A program made the translations under genes and the position numbers. Below the pieces are notes generated by a model. The model saw only the letters and a program-made list of their open reading frames with translations, was not told where the DNA came from and made no database searches. Below, piece by piece: positions 1 to 9,482 of a stretch of DNA of 64,000 nucleotides; the stretch's first letter is position 1, and every line of letters begins with the position of its first letter. Location: assembly GCA_024195265.1 (NCBI GenBank), contig JAJLRJ010000002.1:53626300-53690299 (forward strand), read 5' to 3'. Origin of the DNA: Dendrophyllia cribrosa. Lineage: Eukaryota > Cnidaria > Anthozoa > Scleractinia > Dendrophylliidae.

Positions 1-375
1 CACGAGACGTGGAAAGAAATGACAAAGGCTCATCTAAACCAGTGGCTCGACACTTTTATCGGCTCCCAAATCATTCTATACAACACATGGAGATCTGTGG
101 TCTTTCCTAACACCAGGGCAACATGGAAAGCCGCGAAAACCTAAGCAAAAATTCATCAGTCTTGCAAATCGGCACTCTTGATCCCTACGGAATTGAACAT
201 CTAGTCTACGCAACACTCCTTCCCACTAACTTAGTGGGGAGGAGCGTTGCGTGACGACACAAATGACGGCTGTGTAGGAGACTAATTAACTTATAGCCAC
301 AAATGATTCAATCGCTGAAGCATAAAAACTTGGCGCTATGAGTATTTTTAACTTTCAAGATCATAACTGGTACTG

Positions 376-387
376 TTATTATTATTA

Positions 388-419
<32 letters not shown>

Positions 420-420
420 G
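376..420. repeat. ATT trinucleotide microsatellite
   Basis: A near-perfect (ATT)n run with single G interruptions. It lies in host flanking DNA; the rest of 1-649 shows no gene I can support. Confidence 0.85.
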
Positions 421-649
421 TTTTCACATGATCACAATATTTCCAACCGGACATATAGACACGTGATTGGGTAAATGCACGTTTGACTGCAAACTGTCTA
501 TAGTCATAGAACAAGTAAAGTCCTGGCCTCTGCACTCATCATAGAGTCAATTTACCTTATCGACTCAGTCGATAAAACTAAATTCTCGTGTTTCATCCCC
601 CCACCGACGCAGCACCACAGTTTCTCTAGAAACTAACCCCATTCATTTT

Positions 650-1030
650 CTAATATAAACTACTTGCCTTTGTCCCTATCTTTTTTATTACCGAGTCGAT
701 TTTCTCATCTTTTTTCTCCATCGACTTACAATGGCTTCTTATCTCCTCGACCTTTGGCTGGAAACGTTTCGGGAGATTTGATTTCATCGGCTTCATTTCA
801 CTCACTACTTTCGAACGGGAAGCGGTGTTGCATTTTCGTGGGATGTAGTTGTTATACAGCACAAGGATGCATGCACTTTCTATGGTCTGATCTTCGTTGT
901 ACTTTTGAACATCTTGAAAGTCTTGCTCCATCTTTTTCAAGTTGTCAAGCATCCTTTTAACCTTTTGAGAACGTTGGCCAGTTTCTTTCATGGACTTCCC
1001 TACAGAGTCAAGGAAATTTTCAAATTCCAT
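650..1030 (-). CDS. Possible host exon, coiled-coil protein
   Basis: A 126-codon open frame, rich in Lys, Glu and Met, with an N-terminal stretch (residues about 1-45) that looks like an amphipathic coiled coil. On the minus strand it is preceded directly by a pyrimidine-rich tract ending in GTTGCAG, a good 3' splice acceptor, so it could be the first coding exon of a host gene. The middle (residues about 45-75) is less helix-like and may be a frame slip or intron remnant. I do not recognise the family. A chance ORF remains possible. Confidence 0.35.
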   Translation of the reverse strand: MEFENFLDSVGKSMKETGQRSQKVKRMLDNLKKMEQDFQDVQKYNEDQTIESACILVLYNNYIPRKCNTASRSKVVSEMKPMKSNLPKRFQPKVEEIRSHCKSMEKKDEKIDSVIKKIGTKASSLY

Positions 1031-3452
1031 TTCTGCAACAAAAAATATGAAATGTCTTAGTTATTTATAAAAAGCTACCTTAAAAGTTTAACAGAGCCGG
1101 CTCTTACGGACGTAAAAGGCCACAAACCCATTTTCTTTGGCTGGTCATATGGTAGCAGCCACCACCTGGAGAGCAATCAGAGTGAGAGAAGATGCCATAT
1201 TTAATAAGTAAAACCCATTGGTAAAAAACTTGTGGCCTGATTACAATAAACCCGGCGTGTCACATCAAACGAAATCGAACAAACTTTCCGTCAAACTCAA
1301 TGGACTGATTGTATTATTTTAAACGTAACTTTATGGTTACTTGTGTTATTCTCAGAGTTGCGCAGCAACACCTTTCGAACCAGAAGCAAATGCCGATGCA
1401 CCAGGGCTGGAATAAAAATTTTACACTGCGACACAAGCAGTGGCGTATAAAATTTCGATGATTAGGCGGAAAAGTAGAAATGCAATCATTACAATTTTTC
1501 GAATTCCTCGAGAGCAAAAATCCAGTAAGTAGTTTATGTCAAGTGAAAACGAACGTCGACCTTGATAAGCATAAACACAAGCATAAGAACACGATGTTTA
1601 AAGGGAGGGTTTCACGGTACGGCGCACGTGCAAGCTATAACGTAACCGATTTAAATTTATTGTTTAGACCAATCGGAAGCGAGTACATAACTCTGGCGGG
1701 AAATTTAACCGTGAAAATGTCGCTGATTGAATGGATGATTATACATACCAATGTGCGCCATGAAAGTCAAAAGAAAAAAGAAACCAAGGTGATTTTTACA
1801 ACCTCGTGGAGGAGCTACGGCTTCGGAGATCGTGAATTTTACTTTTGAATCATTTTATTCACGCTTGTGCCTTTTTGTTTCTGTCTTTAAATTCCCCACA
1901 CTTTTTGTCAAAGTTCCGAACAACCACGGAAAACTTTCCATCAAAATCAACCGCGGCCTTCGCTATTTTGTTCAAATGCTCAGATGCGGGGGAATCTGGA
2001 ACGAGTGCTTCAATTGGCCAGACGTAAATTTCCTTGTGCTTATGCGGTTTTTCGTTTTCACATGGCATAAAGCGAACCCAAGAAAAAAGGAAAATTTTTT
2101 ATTCTTGTGCTTATGCTTGCGTCGAGGCCGTTTTAACGGTGAAAAAAGACCTTTTATGCTTGCGCTTGTGCTTGCGTCGCTGATGAAAACCAGGCTTAAA
2201 CAATCAACGCAGTGACATTTTCACAGAGAGTACAATAAGAACAAGACGCTGTGGGAGCGTATACTTGGGCGTCGTTGTACGCATTAGGCATATTGGAAAT
2301 TAAATGTCTTGGGATTATCTGCATGCACGTTATTTCACGGTTTCTAGTGATGATAGGGAGTATTGGTATAGTGTGAGCGTCTAACAAAGAAGCGCGTTAA
2401 CCTTCTAAAACATGCAAGGAGACAGCACACTTAGCGTGCGAGATCGCACGCCACTGTGTCAAAAGACTAGAGTACCAGAGTACTGAAAAATACAAATCGA
2501 TGCCTACTTTGTACTTACCGTTGAAAAAAAAAAAAAAAGGCCGTATATCAGAGTTTCCCGATGGTTGTTATTGGTTTTAGCCAACTCTTGTTACTAGCTG
2601 GTCTGTGTTTCCGACACTTTTGAAGTGAATGCAGATGTAGCTACAAAGTTGCCCTTTTGAAGCCACGAATCTTTCAGTTTATTTTGCGTGGCCCGGATCC
2701 GGGGTCAAAACTGGGACCATTCCCGTCATTATCATAATAATTTTTGAATGAAACTTATAAATTTAATCAAAGTTAACGACAGAAGTGATAATTTAGGAGG
2801 AGAGAAACAAATTTAGCCCTTTGAAATATATTATTTCAGTTGAGGTAAAAATGTTGCAATTTGCATAATGTCAAAAGTAATTTGAAACCTTATTTCCAGT
2901 AACGCATAACGCAGAGATCCCATAAAACATCTCGCAATCAGACACACGAAAATATTTTTATTCCTCTGTATCCGAAACACAGAAAAGAAAATTAAATGAA
3001 AAAGTGATCGCTTTAAGGTTATTTTCGCCTGAGAAACATTCACTAGCGCCAGCGAAACTCGCAAGACACGTGCATTGTTTACATCTTCTCCGACTGCGGT
3101 GAATTTTTGCACCCGTAGTTTCAGTTGGCTGTTCTGTTCCTTCAACTTCACGAAATAAAAATTCATGAAAGGCAAAAATCCGAAAGAAGGGAAATTAATT
3201 GGGATTCCTTCCACGCTTATATTTCTTCCTTTGCTGTCCACTGTTAACTTCTTGTTAAACAAGCGCTGTAGCGCAGAGTATTCGTCTCAGTCTTATTCAT
3301 GCTCGTTAATGTTTCTGATGTTTTACGTATGTTTTAGCGGGTTTCCGTCCTGAATTCGAAGGTATCGTAGAATTAATGGCGAGAGTGTCAAACACATCTC
3401 GCACTTTGTCACGTTCGCCTCGCATCGACAAACAACAGGTTTGAACCGGGAC
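1031..3452. other. Host flank without a supported gene
   Basis: AT-rich DNA with only short, compositionally unconvincing frames. Between about 1561 and 2192 the motif CAAGCATAAG and its complement recur in both orientations. The right end of that stretch (about 2155-2197) resembles the tip of the MITE at 20802, so this may be an old MITE. A poly-A run sits at 2525-2539. A 143-codon minus frame at 2831-3262 is unrecognised and I do not call it. Confidence 0.5.
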
Positions 3453-3473
3453 GGGGGGGGGGGGGGGGGGGGG
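3453..3473. repeat. Poly-G tract at the left edge of element A
   Basis: Twenty-one consecutive G bases sit immediately before the first viral sequence. The run marks the apparent left boundary of element A. It may be a real homopolymer or a place where the assembly is unreliable. Confidence 0.8.
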
Positions 3474-3543
3474 CGTACCCCCTATAATGGGCTGTACGGG
3501 GATGCTCCGCCCGAAAGGGGTACCTTTCAAAACCCCTTTATAT

Positions 3544-6500
3544 ATGGCACAACCCCGGCGAAGACGACGTGATGCCAATCAACGCGAGCTGATTGCCTGG
3601 CTGGACGAACAGGCACGAAATGTCGAGCGGATCGAGCCTGCCGACGACAATAATGCTGAGATCGAGCCTCAAAACAACCCCCCGGATCTAGATTTTCAAC
3701 AATTTGTTCAACTCTATGATCGGGTTGATCAATGGGTTGAACATGGCAGACGAATAATCCGGTTCCGCTTTGTAAACAATCTCAAAAACTCTCTTGTCGC
3801 CAGAATTTTGAACAAAATTAAGCAAAATGTTCACACACGACACACAATCAATTTACGCTTCACATTCGAGTTACGAAACACTGAAACCGAGGAGTTGAGA
3901 TGGTTTTATCAAAACAACCACAACAGTCGTTGGCTAGCCACTCTTTCCGAGACACGACAGTGGTTGCAAGCCCAGGAAGAGCTTCGTCTTCAAAACGCAA
4001 GACTTAACAGGCCTGACACCAAATGGGTTTACGAACGCACTGCCCTGCTTGATGTCAAAGTCGTGTTGGATCGACAACCCTTGCAAATAGGTCTCGGGCG
4101 TCTTCCTGATTGGATTCGCAACAAAAGAGAAGTCATTGCCCTTGACAATTTCAACGACAATCTTTGTCTCTTTCGTTGCTTGGCTGTCCATCGAGGAGCT
4201 CATAAAAGGGACAACACTCGCAGAACCAGGGAACTCGCGGAAAGCTTCTTCGCAGTTTATCCGGGGCTTCGAGGCCAGCTAAATTTGCGGCACTTCTCTA
4301 AAATCGAAAGGCATTTCAAGCAAGGAATTGCCGCATATCTTGTTCTCCCCAATGGTGACTTCATTTTATCTCACAGTCCTGCGAATTACGACAAGGTGGG
4401 CGCTCCAACCATGACTGTCGGTATTCATGCGGGCCACTCCTTCTTGATCACCAATATCAATAAAGTCACAAACAATTACACTTGTGGCGAGTGTGGTGGG
4501 AGGTTCACACGGGCTGATAACTTGAAGCGCCACTCCAAGACGTGTACTCGTGGCCAAACTAAAATCTACTGCCAGGGAAACGTGTCCTCCCTCCGGAGTC
4601 AGCTTTACCTAGAAGGCGGTTTCGGTGTCAAGGCAGTGTGCTGGCTGGAGTGGGAGGCGAAACAGCGTGACATTCACATCCATCATCACAGATGCGGCCA
4701 TGGCGGTGAGAGATATATTTGTGGGGCTCCAGTCGACGGTTATCACCCAGAAAGCAATACAGTTTTCCAGTTCCATGGTTGTTTCTGGCACGGTTGCGAG
4801 GAATGTTACCCTGAGGGAACGAGGGACGAAGGTGTATATGTTGACCGCAAAGGCAAGACAATCACAAGAATGGTTGCTTACCAAAAGACTCTGCAACGAA
4901 CTCAGTTGCTTCGAGACGCTGGGTACAACGTGGTGGAAAGGTGGCAACACGAAAAGCCTTCCCCCTGGTGGAATGACCGTTGCCCACAGAAAAGAAACAA
5001 AACATATCCCCACGCGATCGTCTACGACTTCGAAGCGTACCAGGACAAGACCAAGGCCGCTCGCCCGACACGCGATCTCTCTTATGAAAGCGAGCATGTG
5101 CCCATCTCAGTCTCCATTGCCGACACGTTGAACCCTGAGCCTGAGTATATTTGCTCCAAAGATCCTGACGAGCTTATCGGGCTGTTTTATGCCTCCCTGG
5201 AGCGGCGCAGCGCAGCCATCCGAGAGGATGTGGCTGTAAAATACATGCCCCCAGACCTTGAGAATCTTCCTGAGAAGCAACTCAAGCTCATTGACAAATG
5301 GTGCAACCAAGTGCCTGTGGTCGGCTTCAACTCAGGCCATTACGACCTCAAGCTTATCCGCAAGTACTTTGTTTCTCATTTCGCTCAAGAGAATGGGGTC
5401 TTCGCCGCGGAGAAAGAGGGGCGCATCATGTTCATCAACACTCCCAGCTATAAGTTCTTGGACATCATGAATTATTTGGCCCCAGGCATCACGTACGACA
5501 AGTGGGTCAAGACGTATGGAGCGACACAGACCAAGTCCTGGCTCCCATACGAGTGGTTTGACAGCGCTGACAAGCTGGATTACCCTGGTCTTCCCCCATA
5601 CGAGTGCTGGTACTCACAACTCAAAAACGCCTTCGTTCTTTCTCCAAAGGAGCACGAAGAATGCAATCGCCTCTTCCACGAGGAAGGCATGAAGACATTC
5701 GGAAACTGGCTGGAGTATTACAACAATCTAGACGTGTCTCCCTTCCTCGAAGCTCTCCAAACGATGAAGGGCTTTTACACGGGCCTCGGGGTTGACATCT
5801 TCAAAGACGCGGTCTCCTTGCCAGGAGTATCAATGCAATACGTCTTGAGAGGCTCATTGAGAGGAGGGCGCAAGGCTCCAAAACTATACGCCCCGGCCCA
5901 GAAGCTTACGCTATGCTGAAGGGGGCTGTGGTTGGCGGGCCAAGCCTGGTCTTCACCCGCAAACACGTGCGCGGCGAAACCCGCATCCGTTCTCACAAAT
6001 ACGACTTAGCCTGATCACGAAACGGATTGTGGGGTTCGACGCTAACTCCCTTTACCCAAGCACGATGCTGGAGGAGATGCCCTGTGGTAAAGAGAAGGTT
6101 GTGCATTACAATTCCCCGGTGCAGGCAGCGAGAGTTCCTGAAATTAATCTGCATACAGGCAGATGGTTCGGGTTTGCGGAAGTGGACATCGAAGTCCCCC
6201 GAGAGTTGTGGGAGCAGTTCGAAGAGTTTCCACCGCTCTTCGTCAACCAAGCAGTGCCTAACGAATTTGTTCCACAGCATATGCACGATTACCTCCAAGA
6301 AAGTGGCCGAACCCGCTTACCCGACCAGAAAAAGCTTCTGGGTGTACTGTCAGCGAAAAAGATGCTGATCTACGCACCCCTCTTGAAATGGTATCTCAAC
6401 AGCGGGCTCAAGATCACGGCAGTTTACCGCACGATCGATTACAACCCTAAAAAGCTCATCGACTGGTTCGTTCGCGAGGTCGCCGACAACCGAAGGAAAG

Positions 6501-6924
6501 GCGACGCTGACAAGGAAAAGGCACTGCTTGCTGAAGTGTTCAAGCTCCTTGGCAACAGCGCTTACGGCAAGTTCATCGAAGCTGTGGAGCGCCAGACAAG
6601 AACGTTGTACACAACTGACGAGGACGAGGTCGATAAGAATCTCCGCTCACCCTTGTTCGATGACCTCGAAGAGATTGGAAATGCCTACAAGATCGAGCTG
6701 CGCAAGCCAAAGGTCACAATCGACCGCCCTTTTCAAGTGGGCATTGTTGTGTACCAACTTGCCAAGCTCCGCATGCTGGAGTTCTATTACGACTTTCTAG
6801 ATTACTTCATCGACAGGCGCGACTTCGAGCTCATCCGGATGGACACGGACAGCATGTACTTCGCTCTTGCGCACGACACTCTGGAGGAGGCCGTTCGCCC
6901 GGAACTTCGCGACCAGTTCACCCC
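3544..6924 (+). pseudogene. polB: Protein-primed-type DNA polymerase B, broken
   Basis: Replicative polymerase of the Polinton/adintovirus class. The start chosen is the ATG at 3544, just after a TTTATAT box. Visible in order, numbered from that ATG: basic N-terminus; an OTU-like segment with Cys208 and His298; a C2H2 finger starting at Cys314/Cys317; a conserved VDGY...GCFWHGC module; exonuclease motifs DFE (D496), FNSGHYD (D601) and YYNNLD (D730). Two frame changes follow, near 5890 and near 6005. Palm motifs A (DANSLYPS, about 6038), B (GNSAYGK, about 6550) and C (DTDS, about 6840) are then readable. Homology stops near 6921, soon after motif C, where the sequence becomes the antisense of the integrase, so the thumb and C-terminus are missing. 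A non-functional remnant; family assignment is firm. Confidence 0.9.
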
Positions 6925-7662
6925 CACAGGCCTAGCATATGGAGTCGCAGGTTTTGAAGATATTGCTTTCTCTTTGATTGCATCCTTTGGCTTCTTGCCA
7001 GTTAATCTTGTCACTTCATTGTTCAAGGCCGAGACAACATCTGGCAGTCTTTTGACCCATGCAGTCGAACGGCCAGAGGGCATATTCATTTCAACGGCAT
7101 ACTGATAACCAAACAGCCTTTCAGCCAGGGTGCGATTGAATCTCTCCACAATTGCTTGGTCTCTGTGGATATCAACCCGCCCGCGGCGAATGGTCGTTTT
7201 GTTGTTTTCCATGGTTTTTGTCACAGCCCCCATAAATTCTTTCCCAGGGTCAACTTGCAACAGTTGAGGCCATTTCAAAGGCCCACGTCTATATATTTTC
7301 TGAAATGCCCTTGAGACTTCTTCAGACTCTTTCGAAGTCATGGGCTCCGCAGCTTTATATCGGCTAGCCACATCCACAAGGGTTAATGCGTATTTGTAAA
7401 CCTTTCTCCCATGAGGAAGTTTGTCGTGGGGCAGGAAGAGAAGATCTGCTTGATGCACTGCATTGGGTGATGAGACATCAAACTTTGGCCGAGGGATATG
7501 GCGTGGCGCTGGGAGGTAAACTTGCCAAAGGGCTTGTTTGACCAGCCATTTCTTTGCGACATCATCAGAAACCTTGGCTGCTGCAGCTAGCTTTTTCACA
7601 GCGGCAAGCCCTTTCCAATACCCTTTCGGACTGTAATAGATCTTTGAGAGTTTCGACTCCAT
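6802..7662 (-). CDS. Retroviral-type DDE integrase, C-terminally truncated
   Basis: Integrase of the Polinton/adintovirus type, which inserts element DNA into the host chromosome. The catalytic core (rve) carries D73 (in QAD), D138 (in QVDPGKEF) and E173 (in IVERFNRTL), a D-64-D-34-E spacing. The N-terminal region (residues 1-60) has the YYSPKGYWKG segment that I associate with cnidarian Polinton integrases. Residues after about 248 are not integrase: they are the antisense of the PolB gene, so the C-terminal DNA-binding domain is lost at the same junction that truncates PolB. The start at 7662 is supported by a TATATACCCCC promoter box immediately upstream. The active-site residues are intact, but integration activity is doubtful without the C-terminus. 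Confidence 0.88.
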   Translation of the reverse strand: MESKLSKIYYSPKGYWKGLAAVKKLAAAAKVSDDVAKKWLVKQALWQVYLPAPRHIPRPKFDVSSPNAVHQADLLFLPHDKLPHGRKVYKYALTLVDVASRYKAAEPMTSKESEEVSRAFQKIYRRGPLKWPQLLQVDPGKEFMGAVTKTMENNKTTIRRGRVDIHRDQAIVERFNRTLAERLFGYQYAVEMNMPSGRSTAWVKRLPDVVSALNNEVTRLTGKKPKDAIKEKAISSKPATPYARPVGVNWSRSSGRTASSRVSCARAKYMLSVSIRMSSKSRLSMK

Positions 7663-7664
7663 AG

Positions 7665-7679
7665 GGGGTATATATGTTT
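7665..7679 (-). promoter_or_regulatory. Late-type promoter box of the integrase gene
   Basis: On the minus strand, CATATATACCCCC lies directly before the integrase ATG. It is one of the recurrent TATATA(CCC) boxes found within about 20 bp of structural-gene starts in elements A and C. Confidence 0.6.
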
Positions 7680-7682
7680 TGT

Positions 7683-8120
7683 TTACGGAAAGCGATAAGC
7701 CGCATACCCACCCGCAAGCAGGGTGCCTCCAATGAACACAAGTTCACCATTCTGCTGTTGTGGGCTGGGCTTGTAGAAGTCTGAAAACTGAGGCTCTCTG
7801 TAGTCTTTGATTTGTTTATCTGGTTGTGTTTGGTGCATCTGGTTATACAAGACCAGGGCTTGGTCGGTGGTTTGAACGTTTTTGCTAGCTTGGTGTTTAA
7901 TCCGATCGTTGGCTGCAATCCAGTCGAGGAGCTTGGTGCGGTCTTTCTGGTATTTGGCGTAAGCCGCTTGGTATTGTTCAAGGGCTTTGTCGTGACGGAT
8001 TTTCTCATCCATTGCTGCCTTTCCGTTATCACCAGACAGATATTTCGCGAGATAATTGCCGCCCGTGAAAGCGGCTGCATTGAGAACAGCGCCAAGGGTC
8101 ATTATTTCAATCGAGGCCAT
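7683..8120 (-). CDS. Small virion-type protein with C-terminal membrane segment
   Basis: A 145-residue protein with no catalytic motif I recognise. It has a short hydrophobic N-terminus, a charged and Gln-rich helical middle (about 35-120), and a hydrophobic Gly-rich segment near the C-terminus (about 125-142). The start at 8120 follows a CATATGTATACAC promoter box. It lies 20 bp upstream of the integrase gene in the same direction and is likely one of the small structural or membrane proteins of the virus. Function unknown. Confidence 0.65.
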   Translation of the reverse strand: MASIEIMTLGAVLNAAAFTGGNYLAKYLSGDNGKAAMDEKIRHDKALEQYQAAYAKYQKDRTKLLDWIAANDRIKHQASKNVQTTDQALVLYNQMHQTQPDKQIKDYREPQFSDFYKPSPQQQNGELVFIGGTLLAGGYAAYRFP

Positions 8121-8121
8121 T

Positions 8122-8136
8122 GTGTATACATATGGT
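8122..8136 (-). promoter_or_regulatory. Late-type promoter box
   Basis: On the minus strand a CATATGTATAC box ends a few bases before the ATG at 8120. It is a variant of the recurrent TATATA late box. Confidence 0.5.
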
Positions 8137-8138
8137 TT

Positions 8139-8360
8139 TTACATGTTGTCTGGGAGGATTTTCTGGTCCTCGAGATATTTCTTCAGCGCGATGCTGCCAG
8201 CCATGACGGCTGTGAACTTGACGTAGTTCATTAAGCTTGCACTGGGGTCGGCAGTGAAGTTCTCTTTGATGGTCTTTTTTCCAATCCAACCAATACCAGC
8301 GACAAGGCTAGTGATTGTTGCGGCGTCGAGGATAGACTTCACAAGCTTGTTGTCAGTCAT
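8139..8360 (-). CDS. Small hydrophobic protein
   Basis: A protein of 73 residues if started at the ATG at 8360, which sits 12 bp after a TATAC promoter box. A longer frame to 8441 would run through the promoter and upstream repeats and is unlikely. It has a hydrophobic Gly/Ile segment (about 12-30) and a second amphipathic stretch (about 45-62), which suggests a small membrane-associated virion protein. I do not recognise a family. Its neighbours are the 145-aa gene downstream and a broken Pro/Arg/Ser/Glu gene upstream. Confidence 0.6.
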   Translation of the reverse strand: MTDNKLVKSILDAATITSLVAGIGWIGKKTIKENFTADPSASLMNYVKFTAVMAGSIALKKYLEDQKILPDNM

Positions 8361-8372
8361 GGTTTGTGTGCA

Positions 8373-8383
8373 GTATACATATG
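8373..8383 (-). promoter_or_regulatory. Late-type promoter box
   Basis: CATATGTATAC on the minus strand, 12 bp before the ATG at 8360. Same class as the other structural-gene boxes. Confidence 0.5.
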
Positions 8384-8388
8384 ATTTT

Positions 8389-8596
8389 TTATTTTTCTGA
8401 CTCAGACTCGGCCTCGGACTCGGACTCGGGCTCGGACTCACTCGGTCTCGGTCTCGGTCTCGGGCTCGGCCTCGGGTTCGGTCTAGGTATTAGATTCTTC
8501 ACTAAGTTCGTTGCCAATTTGTTAATTGATTCAAAGACGGCCACGTTTAATTCAGCCAATAAAAAAAACCGCACCTCCGATTGCAGCAGCATCCAT
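8389..8596 (-). pseudogene. Small PR/SE-repeat protein, frame broken at an A8 run
   Basis: A short gene on the minus strand. The best start is the ATG at 8596 downstream of a CATATATATAC box (8621-8633). That frame closes soon after a run of eight A bases (plus strand 8561-8568). In the neighbouring frame an open stretch continues with a helical segment, then Pro-Arg dipeptides, then Ser-Glu dipeptides to 8389. A one-base change in the homopolymer would account for this, and it could be a real mutation, an assembly error or slippage. The alternative ATG at 8592 gives a continuous 67-residue frame but with a less plausible N-terminus. Function unknown. Confidence 0.45.
8397..8482. repeat. CTCGGA/CTCGGT hexanucleotide repeat
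   Basis: A run of CTCGGN hexamers. Read on the minus strand it encodes the Pro-Arg and then Ser-Glu dipeptide tail of the overlapping small gene. Such repeats expand and contract in whole codon pairs. Confidence 0.8.
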
Positions 8597-8620
8597 CACA
8601 GCCCACAAAAGATTTATGGT

Positions 8621-8634
8621 CAGTATATATATGT
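8621..8634 (-). promoter_or_regulatory. Late-type promoter box
   Basis: CATATATATACTG on the minus strand. It lies about 25 bp from the ATG at 8596, further than in the other genes. Confidence 0.5.
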
Positions 8635-8656
8635 TTTTGTTTTTTTATTCCATTTT

Positions 8657-9124
8657 TTAAATTCCTTGTCTTACCGGAATTTGAGATGGGGGTGTTGCAG
8701 CGGGTGTTGCTGGTGGTGTGTTTGCTGGTGTTGCTGGTGTGTTTGGTTTGTGTCCAAGCCTTTGCATTATGGCTTCGCGTTGGTAATACACACCCGCAAC
8801 AGAGACAATCAACCCACCAACCCCCAGAATATAAAAGATTGAGTTGCTGTTGGTGCCACTTGTTGATGGTTGGTTTGCAGCACTAGGGTCACTTGCTGAT
8901 GGTTGGTTTGCAGTCCTTTGTGCTTCGGCCTTTTTCTTTGCTTCACGAGCCGGGCGAGAGCGTTCGTATACCATTTTGCCAGCAGCAACGCGGTTTTTGT
9001 TCTTTTCTTTTGCAGGCTTTGTTTTAGGGGTCTCAGAGGTAACACGTACAAGTGTTTGAGTTGGAGTTGGAGTTGGAGTTTGAGTTTGAGTTTCTTCAGG
9101 GATCGTCTCGAGTGGTGTGGTCAT
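8657..9124 (-). CDS. Thr/Pro-rich single-pass membrane protein
   Basis: A protein of 155 residues. The N-terminus is a Thr/Pro/Gln repeat (about 5-28). A Lys/Arg-rich middle (about 35-70) and an Asn/Pro/Ser linker follow, then one clear transmembrane helix (about 97-113), then a Pro/Thr/Ala-rich tail. The start at 9124 is supported by a TATATACCCACC box. The make-up suggests a virion membrane or surface-anchored protein. No enzymatic motif is visible and I do not recognise the family. Confidence 0.65.
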   Translation of the reverse strand: MTTPLETIPEETQTQTPTPTPTQTLVRVTSETPKTKPAKEKNKNRVAAGKMVYERSRPAREAKKKAEAQRTANQPSASDPSAANQPSTSGTNSNSIFYILGVGGLIVSVAGVYYQREAIMQRLGHKPNTPATPANTPPATPAATPPSQIPVRQGI

Positions 9125-9127
9125 GGT

Positions 9128-9140
9128 GGGTATATAAATG
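9128..9140 (-). promoter_or_regulatory. Late-type promoter box
   Basis: TTTATATACCCACC on the minus strand, ending at the ATG at 9124. A clean example of the TATATACCC class. Confidence 0.6.
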
Positions 9141-9171
9141 TGAATTTATTTTTTACAAAATTTTACAAGTG

Positions 9172-9482
9172 TGCTGCCGATTGCTGCCAGGTTGCTGTCA
9201 GGTTGCTGCCGGTTGCTGCCAGGTTCCTGTCAGGTTGCTGTCAGGTTGCTGCCGGTTGCTGCCAGGTTGCTGCCAGGTTGCTGCCAGGTTGCTGCCGGTT
9301 GCTGCCAGGTTGCTGTCAGGTTGCTGCCGGTTGCTGCCAGGTTGCTGTCAGGTTGCTGCCAGGTTGCTGCCGGTTGCTACCAGGTTGCTTCCAGGTTGCT
9401 TCCAGGTTGCTGTCAGGTTGCTGTCAGGTTGCTGTCAGGTTGCTGTCAGGTTCCTTCAAGGTTGCTGCGAGGTTGCTGCCAG
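9172..9482. repeat. GTTGCTGCCAG minisatellite
   Basis: More than twenty tandem copies of an 11-bp unit, GTTGCTGYCAG, with an 8-bp variant lacking CAG. The array covers the 3' end and downstream side of the gene at 9456-10058. The long plus-strand frames across it, reading as Leu/Ala/Gly/Cys repeats, are artefacts of the repeat. Confidence 0.9.

Noticed and set aside
1480..2215. Plus-strand frames of 122 and 127 codons
   Set aside because: Low complexity, overlapping a CAAGCATAAG-type repeat; no protein features.
2831..3262. 143-codon minus-strand frame
   Set aside because: No recognisable domain, no promoter or splice context, and unconvincing composition in the second half.
3390..3543. Left terminal repeat of element A
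   Set aside because: I searched for the AGTAGT tip or the palindrome arm here and found neither; only short imperfect hairpins around GGGG/CCCC.
4609..5131. Frames of 162 and 168 codons in other frames of PolB
   Set aside because: Shadows of the strongly supported PolB frame.
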